Below are positions 47,256 through 50,555 of a stretch of 50,555 nt of DNA, in pieces. Both the position numbers and the translations under genes were made by a program. Within the stretch, counting starts at the first letter, position 1. Every line of letters begins with the position of its first letter. This DNA comes from Rhizobiales bacterium 63-22 (GTDB lineage Bacteria; Pseudomonadota; Alphaproteobacteria; Rhizobiales; Rhizobiaceae): the NCBI GenBank assembly GCA_001898995.1, contig MKVZ01000008.1:1-50555 (forward strand). The letters run 5' to 3'. The notes below the pieces were generated by a model, which made no database searches, was not told where the DNA came from, and worked only from the letters and a program-made list of their open reading frames with translations.

Positions 47256-48335
47256 TCAGAACATGTCGCTGGGGTCGAAATTGACGGTTACGTCCGACCA
47301 TGTGTCATATTTGTCGGCGGGCAGGTTGTAGGGAGCGCAGCGCTGCACGGCGCGGCGCGCGCTGTCGGCCGCCGCCTGAGCGACGGTGCTGTCGCCGCCG
47401 CCGCGCGACGACACTTCCGGGATGCCTTCCACCTGGCCGGACTGGGTCAGGTGCATCTTGACGGTCACGATCAGCCCCTGCGCGTCGGCGGCGCCGGCGG
47501 GCACGGCCCAGCACTTGGAGATGGCGCCGCGCAACGCGTCGATCTCGCTCTGGCTGAGCTTGGAGCCGCCGGTGGTCTTCTTGCCGCCGAAGGAAGCCCG
47601 GTCCGTCGAGCGCTTCGCGCCGCCGCCGGCCGCCTTCTGCTGGTTGAGCAGCGCCGTCACCTCGTCGGCGATGGCGTCCTTCTTGGCCTGCGAGGTCTGC
47701 GGCGCGGACTTGCTCTGCTTGCGGTCCTCGGTCGGCTTCTCGTCCGCCGTCTTGTCGGGCTTCGGCGGCGTCGGCCGCTGCTGCGGCTGCGGCACCTTGT
47801 CCGGCAGCTTGGGCGTATCCGGGTCCGGCTTGTCCGCCTGCTTCTGGATCGCCTCCGCCACCGGGTCGGGCTTCACCTCCGCCTTCGGCTGGGGCTGTGG
47901 CTTGGGCTCCGGTTTCGGTTCCGGCTTGGGTTCGGGTTTCGGCGCCGGCTTGGGCTCCGGCTCCGGTTTCGGCTCGGGCTTGACGTCCGGCTGCTTCACC
48001 GGCTCCGGCTGCGCCTTGGCCTCCTGCGCCGTCTCGACGGGCTCGGGTTTGGCATTGGGGATCGGCGGCGTCTTCAGATCCTGATTGTTGTCGCCGACAT
48101 TCTGGGCATTCTCGACCGTCTTCGGCTTGGTGGTCGGCTTGGGCGAGGACTTGTCCGTCTTGGGCGCGGTCTTCTCGCCCTGCTGGATTTGCGTCAGTTC
48201 GGACATCGGCACGATATCGACCGGCATCGACTCCATATCCTGCATGTCGAACGGCTGCGGCGCGGAAAAGGAAAAGAACGCCAGCACGAGCACGATGACG
48301 TGGAGCGCAATGGATGATGTGAGGCCGGCCTTCAT
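47256..48335 (-). CDS. tolA: Cell envelope integrity protein TolA
   Basis: The 359-residue protein has an N-terminal membrane helix (about 8-24), a long periplasmic spacer rich in Lys-Pro and Glu-Pro (about 60-230) instead of the Ala/Lys helix of E. coli TolA, and a C-terminal TonB/TolA domain (about 265-359). It transmits energy from TolQR to TolB-Pal. The spacer resembles the TonB spacer of this genome. It begins 11 bases after the tolR stop, in the tolQRAB order. Confidence 0.93.
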   Translation of the reverse strand: MKAGLTSSIALHVIVLVLAFFSFSAPQPFDMQDMESMPVDIVPMSELTQIQQGEKTAPKTDKSSPKPTTKPKTVENAQNVGDNNQDLKTPPIPNAKPEPVETAQEAKAQPEPVKQPDVKPEPKPEPEPKPAPKPEPKPEPKPEPKPQPQPKAEVKPDPVAEAIQKQADKPDPDTPKLPDKVPQPQQRPTPPKPDKTADEKPTEDRKQSKSAPQTSQAKKDAIADEVTALLNQQKAAGGGAKRSTDRASFGGKKTTGGSKLSQSEIDALRGAISKCWAVPAGAADAQGLIVTVKMHLTQSGQVEGIPEVSSRGGGDSTVAQAAADSARRAVQRCAPYNLPADKYDTWSDVTVNFDPSDMF

Positions 48336-48346
48336 GATGGCGTCAG

Positions 48347-48796
48347 CTATCCCTGCTCCGGAAGTGAGACGAGGCCGATATTCTTGAATCCGGCCGAGGA
48401 AATGCGCGCCATGACCTTCATGACGGTGCCGTAATCGGCATCCTTGTCGCCGCGCACGAAGATGCGCTCGTTATAGCCCGTCTTGGCGATGGCCTGAAGA
48501 CGCGGCACCACCTCGTCGATGGCGACCTCGGTGTCCTGCAGATAGACCTTGCCGTCCTTGTTGACCGATACGGTGATGGGCTGCGTGTCGGAATTGAGCG
48601 CCTTGGCCTGCGTGTCCGGCAGGTCGATGGGCACGCCGACGGTGAGCAGCGGCGCGGAGACCATGAAGATGATGAGCAGCACCAGCATCACGTCCACGAA
48701 GGGCGTGACGTTGATTTCGCTCATCAATGCCTTCCTGCGGCCGCGCCTGCCACGGCGCCCGCCCGACATTCCCTGATTTCCGACCGACATGCCCAT
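48347..48796 (-). CDS. tolR: Tol-Pal system proton channel subunit TolR
   Basis: The 149-residue protein has a basic Gly/Arg-rich cytoplasmic start, one membrane helix with [19 protein letters not shown] (the essential Asp is in FVDV), and a periplasmic domain ([22 protein letters not shown]). It is a paralogue of ExbD in this window. The start at 48796 gives the normal N-terminus; the longer frame is coded by the repeat upstream. Confidence 0.95.
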   Translation of the reverse strand: MGMSVGNQGMSGGRRGRRGRRKALMSEINVTPFVDVMLVLLIIFMVSAPLLTVGVPIDLPDTQAKALNSDTQPITVSVNKDGKVYLQDTEVAIDEVVPRLQAIAKTGYNERIFVRGDKDADYGTVMKVMARISSAGFKNIGLVSLPEQG

Positions 48797-48818
48797 ATGA
48801 TGGCTTCCCGAAATCCAA

Positions 48819-48920
48819 AGCATTTCCAGCAAAATTGCGCAGCGGTTTTGCGTAGGATAATGCGTAAAAACAAAGAGATAGAGCGGCTCCACGATTCCGT
48901 TCAAACAGGAACCGCTCTAG
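48819..48920. repeat. Type B mosaic repeat, copy 5 (fullest short form), between tolQ and tolR
   Basis: It begins AGCATTTCCAGC, contains the GCGCAGCGGTTTTGCG hairpin, the AAACAAAGAGATAGAGCGG linker, and ends GGAACCGCTCTAG. It starts 22 bases upstream of the tolR start and occupies most of the 177-base gap inside the tolQRA operon. Confidence 0.8.
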
Positions 48921-48973
48921 AATTGGCGTTGGTGCCGGACCGCGGCGCGGGCGGTTCCGGCCAAGGGCGCCGC

Positions 48974-49684
48974 TCAGTTACGGGCGCTCAGCTTCTCATC
49001 GATTTGCCGCGACAGTATGGCGGAGAACTCGTCGGCGAAGCCTTCGAGCTTGCCGTTAATCTTGCCCGCGTCGCTCGACAGCTTGTTGTAGGCGATGACG
49101 GCGGGGATGGCGGCGAGCAGGCCGATGGCGGTGGCGAGCAGCGCCTCCGCGATGCCCGGCGCCACGACCGCGAGGCTGGTGTTCTTCGACGCCGCGATGG
49201 ACTGGAAGGCGGTCATGATGCCGACCACGGTGCCGAACAGGCCGATGAAGGGCGCGGCCGAACCCACCGTGGCGAGGAAGCCGAGGCGCGAATCCAGCTT
49301 GTCGCTCTCGCGCGCCAGCGCCACGTCCATCGCCTTGTCGATGCGCATCTGCAGGCCGATCGGCGAGCGCGCGCCCTTCTCGAAACTCTTCTTCCATTCG
49401 CGCATGGCGGCCATGAAGATCGAGGCCATGCCGGCGGTGCGCCGCTCGCTCAGGGTGCGGTAAAGCTCCTCCAGCGACTGGCCCGACCAGAAGACCTGCT
49501 CGAAACGGTCGATGGCGCGGCGCGCGCGCCCGTAGGCGATCGTCTTGTCCACCACGATGGCCCAGGTCCATACCGAGGCGAAAAGCAGGCCGAGCATGAC
49601 CAGCTTGACCACCCAGTTCGCCTGCATGAACAGGCCCCAGAGTGTGACATTGGCGACCGGAGCCGCTAACGCAAGATTTTCCAT
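48974..49684 (-). CDS. tolQ: Tol-Pal system proton channel subunit TolQ
   Basis: The 236-residue protein has three membrane helices (about 18-40, 130-155, 165-190) and the TolQ/ExbB/MotA motif GSAAPFIGLFGTVVGIMTAF. With TolR it converts proton flow into motion of TolA for outer-membrane constriction. The start at 49684 gives the standard N-terminus. It is a paralogue of exbB at 15331-16272. Confidence 0.95.
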   Translation of the reverse strand: MENLALAAPVANVTLWGLFMQANWVVKLVMLGLLFASVWTWAIVVDKTIAYGRARRAIDRFEQVFWSGQSLEELYRTLSERRTAGMASIFMAAMREWKKSFEKGARSPIGLQMRIDKAMDVALARESDKLDSRLGFLATVGSAAPFIGLFGTVVGIMTAFQSIAASKNTSLAVVAPGIAEALLATAIGLLAAIPAVIAYNKLSSDAGKINGKLEGFADEFSAILSRQIDEKLSARN

Positions 49685-50024
49685 CGATCCACCGTTGATC
49701 CAACGTTCCGGGGCCTCGCCGGTCCGAACCAACCGGACCGCCGCCCCGACCTTCTGTTTCCCGCATTTGCCGACGCAAAACCGCTATGCGCTTTTGCTGG
49801 AAATGCCCGTGTCTTTCGCATTTCCGGCGCATCCCGCGCCGCCACCGTTTCCGCGCATGGCTGGATTTCGACCCTGAAACCTCACGCGCTTGTTACGGTT
49901 AATTTTGGTGAAAGGAAGGCGCTGCGCATGGCGCCCGCCGTTCAGCCGATTCCGTCAGCACGATTCATCGAATATTATGGTTAAGGATGTGTTAGCAACG
50001 GCGCGGACAGCCGAAAATGGCCAG
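49685..50024. other. Gap between ybgC and tolQ
   Basis: This 340-base stretch holds no convincing gene. It contains a reversed fragment of the type B repeat (49771-49807: ACGCAAAACCGC...GCTGGAAATGCC). The length and the A+T-rich part near 49890-49990 suggest that a tolQ promoter lies here and that ybgC is transcribed apart from the tol genes. Confidence 0.5.
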
Positions 50025-50501
50025 CTATTTCGCGTCCTGCGCGCCGGTGAAGGCGTCGCGCCACTCGTCCGGGATGCGGCGGGGCTGGCCTTCCTTCGTG
50101 ATCATCACCGCCTCGACGCGCGCCTGCGACAGAAGCCGCCCCTCGCAGGTGATCTGCTGCGCCATGATGACGCGCGCGCCGCGAATCTCGCTCACCCGCG
50201 TCTCGATCAGAATCAGGTCGTCCATGCGCGCCGGGGACTTGTAGTCGATCTCCATGCGCCGCACGACCCAGACCATTTCCTCGCCGAGCGCGCCTTCCGC
50301 AAGCTCGATGTGATGCACGTCCTGAAGCCGCAGGAAATCGGTGCGTCCGCGCTCGTAGAACTCCAGATACCGCCCGTGATAGACGAAGCCGGAAAAATCC
50401 GTGTCGGCATAATAGATGCGCGCTTCGAGATAGTGCGTGCCGTTTCTCAGCGTGCCGGAAACGGCATGATTGTTAACGGCGTGGTTATTTCTGTCGCTCA
50501 T
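50025..50501 (-). CDS. ybgC: Tol-Pal system-associated acyl-CoA thioesterase YbgC
   Basis: The 158-residue hotdog-fold thioesterase has the motif YYADTDFSGFVYHGRYLEFYERGR, with the active Asp in ADTD. It hydrolyses short acyl-CoA esters and is linked by position to tol genes in many Proteobacteria. Its ATG overlaps the stop of the upstream gene (ATGA), so the two are co-translated. The first 20 residues (HAVNNHAVSGTLRNG) are a variable extension. Confidence 0.94.
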   Translation of the reverse strand: MSDRNNHAVNNHAVSGTLRNGTHYLEARIYYADTDFSGFVYHGRYLEFYERGRTDFLRLQDVHHIELAEGALGEEMVWVVRRMEIDYKSPARMDDLILIETRVSEIRGARVIMAQQITCEGRLLSQARVEAVMITKEGQPRRIPDEWRDAFTGAQDAK

Positions 50502-50555
50502 TCGTCTTCCGTGAAAAGCCCGAACTGGCTCTGCTGCACGATTTCGGCGGGTGCC
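50498..50555 (-). CDS. 3' end of an upstream gene (possibly ruvB)
   Basis: The minus strand codes for a last 18 residues, APAEIVQQSQFGLFTEDE, and a stop that overlaps the ybgC start by 4 bases. In many Alphaproteobacteria the gene before ybgC-tolQRAB is ruvB, and a short acidic tail like this would fit a RuvB C-terminus. So little sequence cannot prove it. Confidence 0.45.
   Translation of the reverse strand, partial: APAEIVQQSQFGLFTEDE

Noticed and set aside
47850..48080. Short regular repeats that could be taken for a CRISPR or satellite
   Set aside because: They are in frame and code for Lys-Pro/Glu-Pro units of TolA, with no spacers of constant length.

Overview
The window reads as a chromosomal segment of an alphaproteobacterium of the order Rhizobiales, most likely the Brucellaceae (Brucella/Ochrobactrum group). 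The indications are a GC-rich core genome, an EcfG-NepR-PhyR general stress locus, a Mur-type Fur regulator, an Irr-type box in front of a membrane-bound ferritin, a 168-residue Pal of the Omp16 type, and many RIME-like palindromic intergenic repeats. This assignment is inference from protein reading; no database search was made.

Layout. 1-566 carries no gene but has two tandem minus-strand promoters of rRNA type, so an rrn operon probably lies off the left edge. 567-8270 holds metabolic and repair genes: gabD-like dehydrogenase, YqaA membrane protein, dsbB, an HNH protein, alkA, gluQ and glcB. 8359-16272 holds a GNAT, mbfA with an Irr box, a glutamine amidotransferase, an Lrp regulator, dut behind a striking pair of palindromes, an oxidoreductase, and exbB-exbD-tonB. 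16475-18074 holds small membrane and secreted proteins. 18213-23102 is the general stress response locus: a CHASE3 histidine kinase, ecfG, nepR, divergent phyR, a DUF1328 protein and an HWE kinase. 23248-25795 holds mur and the wreck of a dipeptide ABC importer: dppF is intact, while dppD and a neighbouring amidohydrolase are both cut and joined by what looks like a deletion.

25856-33584 holds two hypotheticals, tRNA-Glu, a conserved membrane protein, rluD, rpoH, a PsiF-like protein, a large disordered membrane protein and purA. 33740-37220 holds a GNAT, serA and serC, with a structured leader in front of serC. 37278-45507 holds an outer-membrane barrel protein, glmM, ftsH, tilS, cpoB and pal. 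45827-50555 holds tolB, tolA, tolR, tolQ, ybgC and the 3' end of one more gene. Pal, CpoB and TolQRAB together form the envelope-constriction system, and nearly all of these genes lie on the minus strand.

The most unusual material is intergenic. Two 77-78 bp palindromes upstream of dut are inverted copies of each other, with paired base changes that keep the stems. Two mosaic palindrome families share a linker and sit at regulatory positions (against the tilS start codon, between tolQ and tolR, between pal and tolB). The serC leader can pair with its own Shine-Dalgarno sequence. I found no CRISPR array, prophage or intact insertion sequence.
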